Positions 10,506 to 21,912 are shown, counted from the stretch's first letter. The stretch is DNA of 64,000 nucleotides from Ovis canadensis (GCF_042477335.2 NC_091245.1:119632501-119696500), one strand, 5' to 3'. Numbers and translations are program-made. The notes: generated by a model from the letters alone, not told the origin.

Positions 10506-12470
10506 TCAGTATACTATGAATATAACCACCAGGATAATTATTAGCATAACAACTCTAGAGCCAATACTATGTATAATGCTTTGAAACCATCCTCGAGAGT
10601 CCAGCCCAGATAACTGATCAGTTAGCTGTTCAGCTAAGCTTTCCAGATTATTGGAAGAAGGTAGACTCTTAGAGAAGGCTTCAAAGATTTCTTTTTGTAA
10701 TAATTGTACATTTAAGGAAGCATTATCATGTAAGTCTTGCAAATGAAATTTGATTTGTTCCCAATTGTAGGCAGTATAGATGAACCAAATAGGGGTAATA
10801 CAAAATTGAGTAGAATTCCAATCACATTTTAGTAAAGCTTGTTTTTCTAAACCTATTAATCGATCTCCGACCCATTGGAGGGCTATATTTATTTCCTGTA
10901 TTTCATCTTGAACTTCCTCATTTATCTGAGCCTGAGTGGTCCACATAGTATGAGCATCTTTAGTCCAATTATGGATAAAATTGTGTGTTTGAATTGAGGC
11001 TTGTAAAGCAACGCTGGCAACAGCAACAGTAGTGCAAATGGCTATCAATCCCAATATGCCGAGATTAGCCATCCAATGAATCATTTAGATCATCAGAGTA
11101 ATTTAGTAAGTAACCGGGAAGCAAGTCCGGCCATGGGACCTTTTTTTCAGGGTCGTTGGAGGTATATTGGCAACCATAGGTTACACTGAGATCGAAGATT
11201 CAGAAGGGATTCATTTTTTATAGACATGGAGGAGTTAAGACAATTATATAGTTTGCAATCTATACAAGTTACAGGACTTAAAGTCTTATTAAATTGCGTT
11301 TCCTATAGCTACAACAAAAGGAAGAGGAACACAAGCTTGTATAAAATATGGCTGATTGTAATGAAAGGAATAATGACTAGAACTACAACTAGTCGCTGTG
11401 AAATGTCCAGTCCAAATTACAAGTTCTTTGGTGCTTGCAGCAAGTTTCCAAATGTCTCTTTGTTCAGGCCCAATCCATTTATTGAGGACTATTTGAGGGT
11501 GAGGGGGTGGCATTCCACCATCAAGCCAGCCAAGAAGTCCTTTGTCATGGCAATGTTCCATTGTAGTATTGGTGATATTCCATGCTACTTGAGTAGCATA
11601 ATCACATATAGTGCTATTAAAATCATCTGAACAGTCAGATAACCACATACCATGGGGTCCCCAATCGACAATGGTATAATTGACCACAAACATTAATTTT
11701 CCTGATTTGGCTTGACATCTGTCTCAACGAACAGGAGTATATTTAAAGTTCTTATAAGTATACCGTTTGCATAATATTTTTTGTCTTTCCCTAGAGTTCC
11801 AGTAGTGTTGCATGGTTCTCCTCAAAAGAAAGGACAGTAAATAATCCAAGCAATGTCCCCAAATCCTTTTTTGGAGGCAGGACGAAAGCCCAAGTTTGTC
11901 AGCTAACATTTATGCATAATTCTGTTGGGTCCATGCATAAAGGAAGGATTTCATAACCTAAAGAAATATTAATTAGTCTCCCTTCTTCTTCGGGGTGTGA
12001 GGGCCCCTCCAGACTCCAAGGAGGAGGCATAAGTATTGAGTCATTGGTGGATATGATTGGTCCTCTTTTTGTCCATTCTATAACTTGCAGTAAAGGGGGT
12101 TGGGTGTATAAGCCCAGTAAGTATGATTTATTAATTCAGCCTGAGCAAGGGAAGCAAAAACAAGCAAAGCAAGCATAGAAACAAAAATATTTTCTGGATT
12201 CCGAGGCATTCCCTGTTGAGAAACCAGGTTTTCAGCTTTATTAGTAAGGGTTTTTATCTGTCCCCAAGTAGGGAGAGGATGAAGTTGATGATGTCGAGGG
12301 CGGTGCTTCTTGGAGATGTTGAGAACTTCCATGGCTTGTATTGGAATTTCTTCCTCTTGGGGGTTTTGTTGTTTCATCTCTATTTTGAATGCTGGAGGCC
12401 CTCTTGGGTCGGATCTTCCAAAGAGGAAGCCAAGTAAGTTCATTGGATCTATCTGGAGAAATACAAGCAT
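10506..12470 (-). pseudogene. env: ERV env remnant (leader, SU and TM regions)
   Basis: Three open stretches in different frames cover an envelope glycoprotein gene. 12078-12470 is the long leader typical of this class, with a hydrophobic signal-like segment (VSMLALLVFASLAQAE) followed by HTYWAYTPNP. 11289-11693 is a surface-subunit part with several N-glycosylation motifs (NYT, NST, NIT, NTT). 10506-11084 is 192 codons open from the fusion-peptide-proximal region through a heptad-like helix to a C-terminal hydrophobic anchor (VVMLIIILVVIFIVY). Frameshifts between about 11700 and 12070 and between 11085 and 11288 separate the parts. As it stands no complete envelope protein can be made. Confidence 0.85.
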
Positions 12471-12599
12471 ACCCCTTTCCCTGTAAGATTGATTTCCCAG
12501 GCTCCCATTGTTTGGTTAACCCATTGGAAGAGAAGCATCCTGTGATCCCTCGAAATGTTTTTCTACTCTTGTTAAGGTATCTCCTTGTGGTAAGTTAAA

Positions 12600-13172
12600 A
12601 AAATTTAAAACAAATAAAGCTGTATTAACAATAGTTATAGGTTTAGAGAATAGTTTATTTTGGAATCTAGTAAAGTCTGCTTTAGATAAGGAAGATAGTA
12701 GTGTTCCTGTGTATCCCCCTTTTTAAAATTTTTTTATTTGTAGTTTCAGTGTCTGATGTGCCTGTTCGACTATGCCTTGTGCCTGTGGATTATAAGGAAT
12801 ACCTGTAATATGTTTTATAGAAAATGATTGTAAAAATTGTTTGAAGTGCCTAGAAATATAGAAAGGGTTATTGTCTGTTTTTATAGAACTAGGAGTTCCC
12901 ATTATAGCAAAAGTAGTTAATAGATGAGTTATAACATATTGTGTAGCTTCACCTCGAAGAGGTGTGGCCTAGATAAAAGAAGAATTTGTGTCGATACAAA
13001 CATTTAAGAAAGAAGATGGAGAATGTTCAGGGCAATGAGTTACATCCATTTGCCATAATTCATTGAGTTGTAATCCTCGAGGATTGATACCTTGTGCAAT
13101 GGGTCAAAGGTGTAAAGGTGTACACGTAGAGCAATTATTAATGCTTTCTTTAGCTTGGCAGTATGGAATTTT
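12600..13172 (-). pseudogene. pol: ERV integrase remnant
   Basis: The minus strand shows the integrase core in order: WQMDVTHC with the first catalytic Asp, KTDNNP with the second, and IVEQAH with the catalytic Glu. A CSTC pair from the N-terminal zinc-binding domain precedes them. In-frame stops, one just after the first catalytic region (+ strand about 12970), break the frame. Integrase inserts viral DNA into the host chromosome; this copy is dead. Confidence 0.8.
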
Positions 13173-13559
13173 CTATATTTGGTGTAAAGAGCTAGCATTA
13201 TTGTGTAATAAAGCATGTTGTTCCTCAGGGGTAGCAAAATAAACAAGTTTATCAGCTTGTTCATTACCAAGAATCATAGGGCTGGGAACGCAAGAATGTG
13301 CTTGAATATGGGTAATATAAATGGGAGAAGTGCGGTTTCTAATAATAGATTGTAGTTCAGAAAAAAGCTGTTGAATAACAGGTTGATTGGAGTTTATAGT
13401 GGAGGTTTCTATATTTAAAACTGAATATAAGGAACCAGAGACTATATTAATGGGGTAAGAAAGTAAGTAAATAACTTGAATAAGAGCAGAATGAAATTTA
13501 GTATAAAAGAATTTATATTCCTTGAGAGACCAGAATGAGACTGGCATTTTTAATCCCAT
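13173..13559 (-). pseudogene. pol: ERV RNase H remnant
   Basis: A 128-codon open stretch on the minus strand carries the second half of a retroviral RNase H, including VYLLSYPIN, YITHIQAHS and GNEQADKLV, the last holding the conserved Asp near the C-terminus. It is cut off from the reverse transcriptase by the BovB insertions at 13573-14065 and 14245-15423. Confidence 0.82.
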
Positions 13560-13572
13560 CTATATAGAAAAC

Positions 13573-14065
13573 TGAGACATTATTTTGCCAATAAAGGTCC
13601 GTCTAGTCAAGGCTATGGTTTTTCCTGTGGTCATGTATGAATGTGAGAGTTGGACTGTGAAGAAAGCTGAGCGCTGAAGAATTGACGCTTTTGAACTGTG
13701 GAGCTGGAGAAGACTCTTGAGAGTCCATTGGACTGCAAGAAGATCCAACCAGTCCATTCTGAAGGAGATCAACCCTGGGATTTCTTTGGAGGGAATGATG
13801 CTGAAGCTGAAACTGTAGTACTTTGGCCACCTCATGCAAAGAGTTGACTCATTGGAAAAGACTCTGATGCTGGGAGGGATTGGGGGCGGGAGGAGAAGGG
13901 GACGACAGAGGATTAGATGGTTGGATGGCATCACCTACTCGATAGATGTGAGTTTGAGTGAACTCTGGGAGTTGGTGATGGACAGGGAGGGCTGGCGTGC
14001 TGTGATTCCTGGGGTCGCAAAGAGTTGGACGCGACTGAATGACTGAACTGAACTGAACTGAACTG
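13573..14065 (+). mobile_element. BovB 3' fragment inserted in the provirus, with TSD
   Basis: A 5'-truncated BovB in + orientation, ending in repeated CTGAA units. It is flanked by an 11-bp direct repeat ATATAGAAAAC (13562-13572 and 14066-14076), so it inserted by target-primed reverse transcription after the provirus was in place. Confidence 0.88.
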
Positions 14066-14244
14066 ATATAGAAAACATCAGCTTGACGTATAGGCTGTGA
14101 GCTGATGTTACAGGAGATAATAAATTCAGTATTTTTGAAGAAATTCCAGAACTTGTTAGGATAATGAAATTTCTCCAAAATATTCCAGAAAAGCTATAAT
14201 CAATAGAATTTTGTAGCACTTTCTATAATTGAGATTTATTAATA
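14066..14244 (-). pseudogene. pol: ERV pol island between two BovB inserts
   Basis: This is proviral DNA left between the two BovB insertions. By position it belongs to the reverse transcriptase-RNase H connection region. No motif is clear enough to confirm this independently. Confidence 0.5.
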
Positions 14245-15423
14245 AGGTAGAAGAACCAGAGATCAAATTGCCAACATCCGCTGGATCATCAAAAAAGCAA
14301 GAGAGTTCCAGAAAAACATCTATTTCTGCATTACTACCTATGCCAAAGCCTTTGACTGTGTGGATCACAATAAACAGTGGAAAATTCTGAAAGAGATGGG
14401 AATACCAGACCACCTGACCTGCCTCTTGAGAAATCTGTATGCAGGTCAGGAAGCAACAGTTAGAACTGGACATGGAACAACAAACTGGTTCCAAATAGGA
14501 AAAGGAGTACGTCAAAGCTGTATATTGTCACCCTAGTTATTTAACTTACATGCAGAGTACATCATGAGAAACACTGGGCTGGAAAAAGCACAAGCAGGAA
14601 TCAGGATTGCTGGGAGAAATATCAATAACCTCAGATATGCAGATGACACCATCTTTATGGCAGAAAGTGAAGAGGAACTAAAAAACCTCTTGATGAAAGT
14701 CAAAGAGGAGAGTGGAAAAAGTTGGCTTAAAGCTCAACATTCCGAAAATGAAGATCATGGCATCTGGTCCCATCACTTCATGGGAAATAGATGGGGAAAC
14801 AGTGGAAACTGTGTCAGACTTTATTTTTCAGGGCTCCAAAATTACTGCAGATGGTGATTGCAGCCATGAAGTTAAAAGACGCTTACTCCTTGGAAGAAAA
14901 GTTATGACCAAATTAGATAGCATATTGAAAAGCAGAAACATTACTTTGCCAACAAAGGTCCATCTAGTCAAGGCTATGGTTTTTCCTATGGTCATGTACG
15001 GATGTGAGAGTTGGACTGTGAAGAAAGCTGAGTGCTGAAAAATTGATGCTTTTGAACTGTGGAGTTGGAGAAGACTCTTGAGAGTCCCTTGGACTGCAAG
15101 GAGATCCAGCCATTCCATTTTAAAGGAGATCAGTCCTGGGTGTTCATTGGAAGGACTGGTGCTGAAGCTAAAACTCCACTACTTAGGCCACCTCATGCAA
15201 AGAGTTGACTCATTGGAAAAGACTCTGATGCTGGGAGGGATTGGGGGCAGGAGGAGAAGGGGATGACAGAGGATGAGATGGCTGGATGGCATCACTGACT
15301 CAATGGACGTGAGTCTGAGTGAACTCTGGGAGTTGGTGATGGACAGGGAGGCCTGGCATGCTGCGATTCATGGGGTCGCAAAGAGTCGGACACGACTGAG
15401 CGACTGAACTGAACTGAACTGAA
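14245..15423 (+). mobile_element. BovB, 3' half with RT domain, inserted in the provirus
   Basis: It starts inside ORF2 at the segment AGGTAGAAGAACCAGAGATC and continues through the reverse transcriptase, where RYADDTIFMAESEEEL holds the catalytic ADD, to the BovB tail (repeated CTGAA). Frame breaks occur in ORF2. No clear target duplication was found. Confidence 0.85.
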
Positions 15424-16270
15424 GCAAGATCTAATCTAATTTTTATCACCTAAAAGATTTTGAAAATCATTCAAGATTGATAATTTATGAGTATGAACTG
15501 TGTCAGTTGAGGAATAATACGTTGTCCATTAATAACAAATCCTAAGTAATGGTAAAGTGTAGAGGTTTGAATTTTTTCAGGGGCGATAATTAACCCAGAG
15601 TTTTTCAAGCATTGTTGAGCTATATTAAACATGTGTTGAGTTTCCAAAGCAGATGGAGCTGAAAACAATATATCATCCACATAATGAATAACAAGAAAGA
15701 TAGAAAATTTTTTTCTTATAGATTCAAGGGCTTTGGCTACATAATATTGACACATAGTGGGAGAATTCATCATTCCTTGAGGCAATACAGTCCATTGGTA
15801 TTACTTATAAGGCCTGGTGTGATTAGGATAAGGAAGATAGAAAGCAAATATTTTTTGGTCTAGAGGATGTAAAGGTATATTAAAAAAGCAATCTTGTAAA
15901 TCTGTAATAATATTATGCCAGTTTTGAGGAATAATGGTAGGTGATGGGATTTTTGGTTGCAATGTACCCATAGGATTCATAGATGCATTAACTTTTCTTT
16001 TTTCTTTTTTTTGCATTAACTTTTCTAAGGTCTGTTAAGAGATGCCATTTGCCAGGTTTCTTTTTTATAACAAAAATGGGGGAGTTCTAAGCGGAGTAAT
16101 ATTCCTCAATATGTTTTAATTCCAATTGTGTATCTATAAGTTCTTTAGCAGCCTGTAATTTCTCTTATGTAAGGGGCCACTGTTCTGTCCAAATAGGCTC
16201 ATCATACTTTCAAGTTATTTTAATAATTGTATTGTTTGTTAAATGAGCAGTGGCCCCTAAGAAAAATGTG
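15424..16270 (-). pseudogene. pol: ERV reverse transcriptase remnant
   Basis: Two open pieces on the minus strand (15801-16016 and 15471-15785) cover the fingers/palm of a retroviral reverse transcriptase. The first includes [12 protein letters not shown] with a catalytic Asp. The second includes PQGMMNSP and HYVDDILFSAPS, the YVDD active site. A frame break near 15790-15800 separates them, and more stops lie upstream to 16270. The enzyme copies viral RNA to DNA; this copy is inactive. Confidence 0.88.
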
Positions 16271-16560
16271 GAATGTATATCTGAGTTTGCCATTGCATAA
16301 GTAAATCCCTTCGTATTAGATTAAGGGGTGCATCTATTACATAAGGTTGTAATGCTGCAGGCTGGCCTTCTCATCCCTCACAAGGATAAATTTGAATACT
16401 TTGATAGACTTTTTGTATTTTGGTTTGAGTAACTCCTGTAATTTGGCAAGAAATTTTGTGTATAGGCCAAGATTTGGACCGTAAGTGTTTGGAAATAATA
16501 GTGATATCAGATCCAGTATCGAGGACACTAGAAAAATCTTTTACCATTGATTTTGGTATC
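16270..16560 (-). pseudogene. pro: ERV protease remnant
   Basis: The minus strand reads VLDTGSDIT around 16500-16525, the aspartic protease active site, followed by a diverged protease C-terminal region. At least one in-frame stop lies downstream near 16370. Confidence 0.75.
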
Positions 16561-16699
16561 TATATTTGGTCGGGCATATTCAGATACCAATGATTTCCAT
16601 AAGGATAGTTTTTGATCTGAATTTCCTATCCATCTGTCTGTATATCACTAGAGGAGTTAATAGAAATGTAAGATAAAAGAAATAATTAGGCAATTTTGT

Positions 16700-16890
16700 C
16701 CCCTTTTTAAAATTGCGATAGTATCTGAGATGACATCATAACTTGAATTTCTCCCTTATAATCTGAATCAATTATTCCAGGGTGAACAGTAATTCCCTTA
16801 GAAGTGAAGCTAGATCAGCCAAGTAAAAAGCCGAAGGTTTGTGGAGGTAGGGGTCCAAAAAGTCCAGTAGGTATTCTAAAAGGGATTGCT
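16700..16890 (-). pseudogene. ERV dUTPase remnant
   Basis: The minus strand shows PQTFGFLLG, then an in-frame TGA, then TVHPGIIDSDYKGEIQV. This is the conserved dUTPase core, with the catalytic Asp in the PGIIDSDY motif. In betaretroviruses dUTPase is fused upstream of protease and limits uracil misincorporation; the order here fits. The stop and the surrounding decay make it non-functional. Confidence 0.8.
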
Positions 16891-16999
16891 TGAGGGAAAA
16901 GGAGAAAATCATTTAGAGCTGATATATCAATGGCAGTACTGCCAGATGTTGAGGGTTTGAGGGAAAAGATGGAGTTTGCCCCTGGTTTTTGTTGAGAGG

Positions 17000-17225
17000 G
17001 ACCTGGGGAGTCCCCTGTTTGAAGTTTCCCAAAATAAGTTTTACCTCAACATCATATTTAGATTGACAATCTTTGGCCCAATGCATCCCCTTATGGCAGC
17101 AAGGGCAGAGTTTTGGAAACTTTTTATTAGCTTTAATTTTCTCTGCATGTTTCTTAGGGCAATCCTTTTTTAAATGGGTCTTATCTCCACATATAAAACA
17201 TCCTTTATTTCCCTTTTTAAAAGCA
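17000..17225 (-). pseudogene. gag: ERV gag nucleocapsid, two CCHC zinc knuckles
   Basis: On the minus strand two zinc knuckles are intact: CFICGDKTHLKKDC and CPCCHKGMHWAKDC, both CX2CX4HX4C. They bind packaging RNA. They sit downstream (viral sense) of an L1 insertion that splits gag. Confidence 0.88.
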
Positions 17226-17545
17226 GCAAAAGAGACACAGATGTTTAGAACGGACTTCTGGACTCTGTAGGAGAGGGAGAGGGTGGGATGATTTGGGAGA
17301 ATGGCATTGAAACATGTATACTATCATGTAAGAAACAAATCGCCAGTCTATGTTTGATACAGGATACAGGATGCTTGGGGCTGGTGCAAGGGGATGATCC
17401 AAAGAGATGATATGGGGTGGGAGGTGGGAGGGGGGTTCAGGATTGGGAACTCATGTACACCCGTGGCTGATTCATGTCAATGTATGGCAAAACCAATACA
17501 GTATTGTAAAGCAAAATAAAGTAAAAATAAAAATTAAAAAAAAGA
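17226..17545 (+). mobile_element. L1 3' end insert in gag
   Basis: The 3' UTR of a bovine-type L1: 'gagagggagagggtgggatg', then 'catgtatactatcatgtaag' and 'gtcaatgtatggcaaaacca', then an A-rich tail (AAAAATAAAAATTAAAAAAA). It is severely 5'-truncated. Confidence 0.85.
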
Positions 17546-17639
17546 GATATCCTTAATAGTACTGGGATTTTCTTTTTGAACTCCTTTGGGAGAATCTCAG
17601 AATTTCTTTATAAGAAAGGTACATGCAATATCTCTTTTA

Positions 17640-18000
17640 TGCATAATCTAAAGAAATATAATACAGATGGACTTATTTACAAAACAAGGATTTACAGACT
17701 TAGAGAAGGAACTTACGGTTACTAGGACAGGGGGAAGGATCAGGGAAAGGGATAGTTAGGGAGTTTGGGAGGAGCATGTATACACGGCTATATTTAAATT
17801 GGATAACCAACAAGGACCTACTGTATAGAACAGGGAATTCTGCTCAATGTTATTTGGCAGCCTGGATAGGAGGGAAGTTTGGGGATGCATGTATATGAAT
17901 GGCTGAGTCCCTTAGCTGTCCATCTGAAACTGTCACATTGTTAGTTGATTATTTATACATCAGTGTAAAATAAAAAGTTAAAAAATGAAAAAAAAAAAAA
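17640..18000 (+). mobile_element. older L1 3' end insert in gag
   Basis: It starts near 'ataatctaaagaaatataat' and includes 'cttatttacaaaacaagg', 'aaggacctactgtatag' and 'ttatttatacatcagtgtaa', then a poly(A) run at ~17988-18000. It is a second L1 tail of a different subfamily from the neighbour at 17226. The ~95 nt between them are probably displaced gag. Confidence 0.8.
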
Positions 18001-19388
18001 CCGCAGCAGCCATTGTTTCAGCTAACATTTGCATTTTCTGTGTCTCAGACCCTAAATTGCGGCAAGCCTTCAAATAATCAATAACAGTCCCAGTCTCATG
18101 TATTGGAATGATAGCCCTTTGACATTCCTGATTTGCATTCTCATTAGCAAGCAGTTTTCCTAGTTGTAATCTGGCTTCCTCTCCAATTACACTAAGGGAA
18201 ATAGCAGTTTCTAGTCTAGCTAGAAAATCAGCATAGGCTTCATTAGGTACTTGTAATATCTTAGTGTAACTACTTTTAGGTTCTCCTTGAGAAGTAGTTC
18301 AATCCCAGGCTTCAAGGGCAGCTTCCTTCAATTGTATATGCAACAAAGGAGGCCATTGTATTTGAGCTTCTATCGCTTCAAATTGTCCTATACCAGTTAA
18401 CATTTCAAAAGTAATTTGGTTCTGGGGAGCACCAGCTCGAGCATTAAAATTGGCATGATCCCGAGCCACATCTTGAAACCACATAGTCCATTGAAGATAT
18501 TCTCCTGGTTTAAGGAGAGCTTTTATCAAAATTCATCAATCGTAAGGGATGAAAGTCCCAATAGAAGATGCCATAGCATTTATAAGTTCATTAGTAAAAG
18601 GTGAATGAGGGCCATACATAGCTACAGTTTTTTTCATTTGTTGTATGTAAGAAAAATCAATGCCTTCATATTGAGGTATTATTTGCCCTTGAGAATTAAC
18701 ATTTCTTAATACTGGAAAAGCAGAAAAACCATCAGCCTCAGAGACTCGAGATTGCAAAGCCTCCATTGTGAAGGAGAATGAGTAGATATTTTTTTCTCAT
18801 AAATACAAGTACATGCTAAAGGCTTATCTTTGTTATCCAAAAAAACATTATCAGCTTTAGTGACAAAGAGAGACTCAGAAGAGTCATTGTTAAAGTCATT
18901 TTGTTTTTGTATTGAAGGGACTTTCAGTTTTGTGCCTGTTGCAAGAGGTGCAAGAGGAGGAGCACTCAGAGCAGCTGGAGCAGGGCTAGCAGGAAAATTC
19001 TCAAATATTTTATGTTGTTTTATTTGGGTTTTTGGAAAAGTTTCATCATCGAATTCATATTCATGTAATAAATGTTCCACCTGTTGTCAAATATCAGGAG
19101 GGCTGGAACTACTTTGAAATGGCAAAATCATAGCTTTAATTAGGGCCCATAGGGGCCAGAAATATATTGGGGTATATTTTCCCCATCTAGTGGCTTGTTT
19201 AACATTTTCTTTGCCCAGTTCTAAATTTCTAAATCAAAATTGCCCTCATCAGGGAACCAGGGATTATGTCCAACTACTGTTTGAAGGCATGCCTCTATGC
19301 ATTGACATGAAACCGAAAGTCCTTGAACCTTAAATAAATGATGAAGTAAAGTAGAAAAATGGTGGGGCTTTCCAGCCATTTGTCCCAT
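18001..19388 (-). pseudogene. gag: ERV gag remnant (matrix to capsid)
   Basis: The gag start codon is at 19388-19386 on the minus strand and begins MGQ, a myristoylation-type N-terminus. Matrix sequence follows, with an early in-frame TAG near 19230. A proline/alanine-rich linker lies at about 18920-19010. Capsid starts near 18720 (AFPVLRNVNSQGQ) with DFSYIQQMKKTVAMYGPHSP and continues through 18299-18529. Gag builds the virion shell; stops and two L1 inserts downstream leave no intact frame. Confidence 0.85.
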
Positions 19389-19396
19389 AAACTCGG

Positions 19397-19402
19397 ACTT
19401 AC
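19397..19402 (-). promoter_or_regulatory. candidate retroviral splice donor
   Basis: Minus strand GTTG|GTAAGT lies between the primer binding site and the gag start, where betaretroviral leaders carry the major donor used for env mRNA. The sequence is a consensus donor; its use is inferred. Confidence 0.5.
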
Positions 19403-19451
19403 CAACTTCAGTAGGTCCCAGTCACTCCGTCCTGAACGACATAAACGCCAG

Positions 19452-19469
19452 GTCCCTGTTCAGGTGCCA
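19452..19469 (-). promoter_or_regulatory. tRNA-Lys3-like primer binding site
   Basis: Minus strand TGGCACCTGAACAGGGAC, two bases inside the 5' LTR, matches the complement of the tRNA-Lys3 3' end except at two C-to-T-type positions. The tRNA primes minus-strand synthesis. A Lys primer supports class II (K) assignment. Confidence 0.85.
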
Positions 19470-19471
19470 CT

Positions 19472-20059
19472 TGTTGCAGTCTTTTACAGACTGGGACCTG
19501 GGGACCGGACTTGACAAAAAGAAAGAGAAAGAAAGAGAGTGAGCAGTATCTCTCAGGTTATGTGGAAAACCAATAAAGCCCATGCACAGGATTTGTACCA
19601 CCCACGAAGACACAGGGCATCCTCTCAAGGAGGTCTTGAAAGCCTGGGTGAGAAAGTGAGCTCGGTAGGCTTCCATGCACCAAAGAGAATGAAGATAAAA
19701 AGAAGGATGCAGGGGACCCAGGTCTCTAGTGGAGCAAGGGTATTTTATTAGCAGAAATGCATGTTTTATATATCTTCAGTAAAATGATTACTCATCCATT
19801 ATAAAGAATGAAATTCCATCAGTTGCAACACAGTGGGTAGTCTAACATATACAAGGTTGCTGAAGAGAGTCACTGAAGAGAGTTACTAAAAGGAATCCAA
19901 GCAGGTGCCATTTCCCATGATCTCAATCCTGAGAACTGCATGCAGCTCTGTTCGTTCCTGGAATAGGAACTGATAAGGAACAGAGAGTCTTTGAGAAATG
20001 GCACACAAAGGAAAAAAATGCAACATATTGGATTCCTTAAAGTTGAAAGTCCCCTGACA
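19472..20059 (-). repeat. 5' LTR of the ERV-K-like provirus
   Basis: The + strand runs from TGTTGCAGTCTTTTACAGAC to ...CCCCTGACA. It is homologous along its length to 9836-10396, with a ~27-nt extra segment (about 20024-20050). It retains the TATA-like and AATAAA sites on the minus strand. CATCTC follows it as the right-hand 6-bp target duplication. Confidence 0.9.
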
Positions 20060-21912
20060 CATCTCCAAGAAAAAGAAATGCAAAAAAGGCAAAATGGTTT
20101 TGTGAGGAAGCTTTACAAATAGCTGAGAAAAGAAGAGAAGCTAAAGGTAAAGGAGAAAACGAAAGATATACCCATTTGAATGCAGAGTTCCAAGGCAAGG
20201 AGAGATAAGAAAGCCTTCCTCAGTGATCAATGCAAACAAATAGAGGGAAAAAATAGAAGGGGGAAGACTAGAGATCTCCTCAAGAAAACTGGAGATACCA
20301 AGGGAATATTTCATGCAAACCTGGGCACAATAAAGGAAAGCAAGTGTTAGGCCTAAAAGAAGCAGAAGATATTAAGAAGAGGTGTCAATAATACACAGAA
20401 GAAAATACAAGAAATATCTTCATGACCCAGATAACCACGATAGTGTGATCAGTCACCTAGAGCAAGACATCCTGGAATGGGAACTCAAGTGGGCCTTAGG
20501 AAGCATCACTATGAACAAAGCTAGTGGAGGTGATGGAATTCCAGTTGAGCTATTTCAGATCCTAAAAGATGATGCTGTGAAAGTGCTGCACCCAATGTGC
20601 CAGCAAATTTGGAAAACTCAGCAGTGGCCACAGGACTGGAAAAGGTCACTTTTCATTCCAATCCCAAAGAAAGGCAATGCCAAATATGTTCCAACTACTT
20701 CACAATTGGGCTTATTTCTCACACTAGCAAAGTAATGCTCAAAATTCTCCAAGCCAGGTTTCAACACTACATAAGCCATGAAATTCCAGATGTTCAAGGT
20801 GGATTTAGAAAAGGCAGAGGAACCAGAGATCAGATTGCCAATATCTGCTGGACCATCAAAAAAGCAAGAGAGTTCCAGAAAATATCTACTTCTGCTTTAC
20901 TGACTACACCAAAGCCTTTGACTGTGTGGATCACAACAAACTGTGGAAAATTCTTAAAGAAATGGGAATACCATACAACCTTACCTGCCTCCTGAGTAAT
21001 CTGTCAAATGCAGGTCAAAAAGCAACAGTTAGAACTGTACGTGGAACAATGGACTGGTTCAAAATTGGGAAAGTATATCAAGGCTGTATATTGTCACTGT
21101 GCTTATTTAACTTATATGAAGAGTACATCATGAGAAATCCTGGGCTGGATGAAGGAGAAGCTGGAATCAAGATTGCTGGGAGAAATATCAATAACCTCAG
21201 ATATGCAGATGACACCACCCTTATGGTAGAAAGTGAAAAAGAACTAAAGAACCTCTTGAAAGTGAAAGAAGAGAGTGAAAAAGTTGGTTTAAAGCTCAAC
21301 ATTTAGAAAACTAAGATCATGGCATCTGGTCCCATCGCTTCATAGCAAATAGATGGGGAAACAGTGAAAACAGTGGCAGACTTTATTTTTGGGTGCTCCA
21401 GAATCACTGCAGATGGTAATTACAGCCATGAAATTAAGACACTTACTCCTTGGAAGAAAAGTTATGACCAACTTAGACAACATTTTAAAAAGCAGAGACA
21501 TTATTTTGCCAACAAAGGTCAATCTAGTACAAAGCTATGGTTTTTCCAGTTTCATGTAGCTGAGCACCAAAGGAGAGTCCTTTGGACTGCAAAGAGATCC
21601 AACCAGTTCATCCTAAAGGAAATCAGTCCTGAATTTTCACTGAAAGGACTGATGCTGAAACTGAAACTCCAATACTTTGGCCACCTGATGAGAAGAACTG
21701 ACTGATTCAAAAATACCCTGATGCTGGGAAAGATTGAAGGCAGGAGGAGAAGAGGACGACAGAAGATGAGATCATTGGATGGCATCCCCAACTCAATGGA
21801 CATGAGTTTGTGTAAACTTTGGGAGTAGGTGATGGGCAGGGAGGCGTGCTGTGCTGCAGTCCATGGGGCTGCTAAGAGTCGGACATGACTGAGTGACTGA
21901 ACTGAACTGAAC
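20060..21912 (+). mobile_element. BovB, 3' two-thirds, host of the provirus
   Basis: BovB resumes here in the interior of ORF2 ('caagaaaaagaaatgcaaaa') and continues through the reverse transcriptase to the CTGAA tail. 20382-20735 has KASGGDGIPVELFQ and WKRSLFIPIPKKG. 20926-21306 has GCILSLCLFN and LRYADDTTLMVESEKEL, with catalytic ADD. Frameshifts near 20700 and 20900 and a stop at about 21304 break ORF2. It is a dead retrotransposon that was already present when the retrovirus integrated. Confidence 0.85.

Larger units (their letters stand above)
9836..20059 (-). mobile_element. class II (ERV-K/betaretrovirus-like) provirus, full length but broken
   Basis: An old endogenous retrovirus integrated on the minus strand. 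In viral order it has a 5' LTR (20059-19472), a tRNA-Lys3-like primer site, gag with two zinc knuckles, dUTPase, protease, reverse transcriptase with YVDD, RNase H, integrase, env, a polypurine tract and a 3' LTR (10396-9836). The dUTPase, the Lys primer and the 6-bp target duplication are class II traits. Every gene carries stops or frameshifts, and four younger retrotransposon pieces (13573-14065, 14245-15423, 17226-17545, 17640-18000) interrupt it. The LTRs differ at roughly one base in ten by eye, so the insertion is old. It cannot encode a virus. Confidence 0.92.

Noticed and set aside
11226..11630. A 134-codon frame on the + strand over the provirus
   Set aside because: It is the exact antisense of the env SU remnant, which has clear glycosylation motifs on the minus strand.
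9836..20059. The provirus as a potentially active retrovirus
   Set aside because: Stops in gag, dUTPase and integrase, frameshifts in pol and env, about 10% LTR divergence by eye and four nested insertions rule this out.
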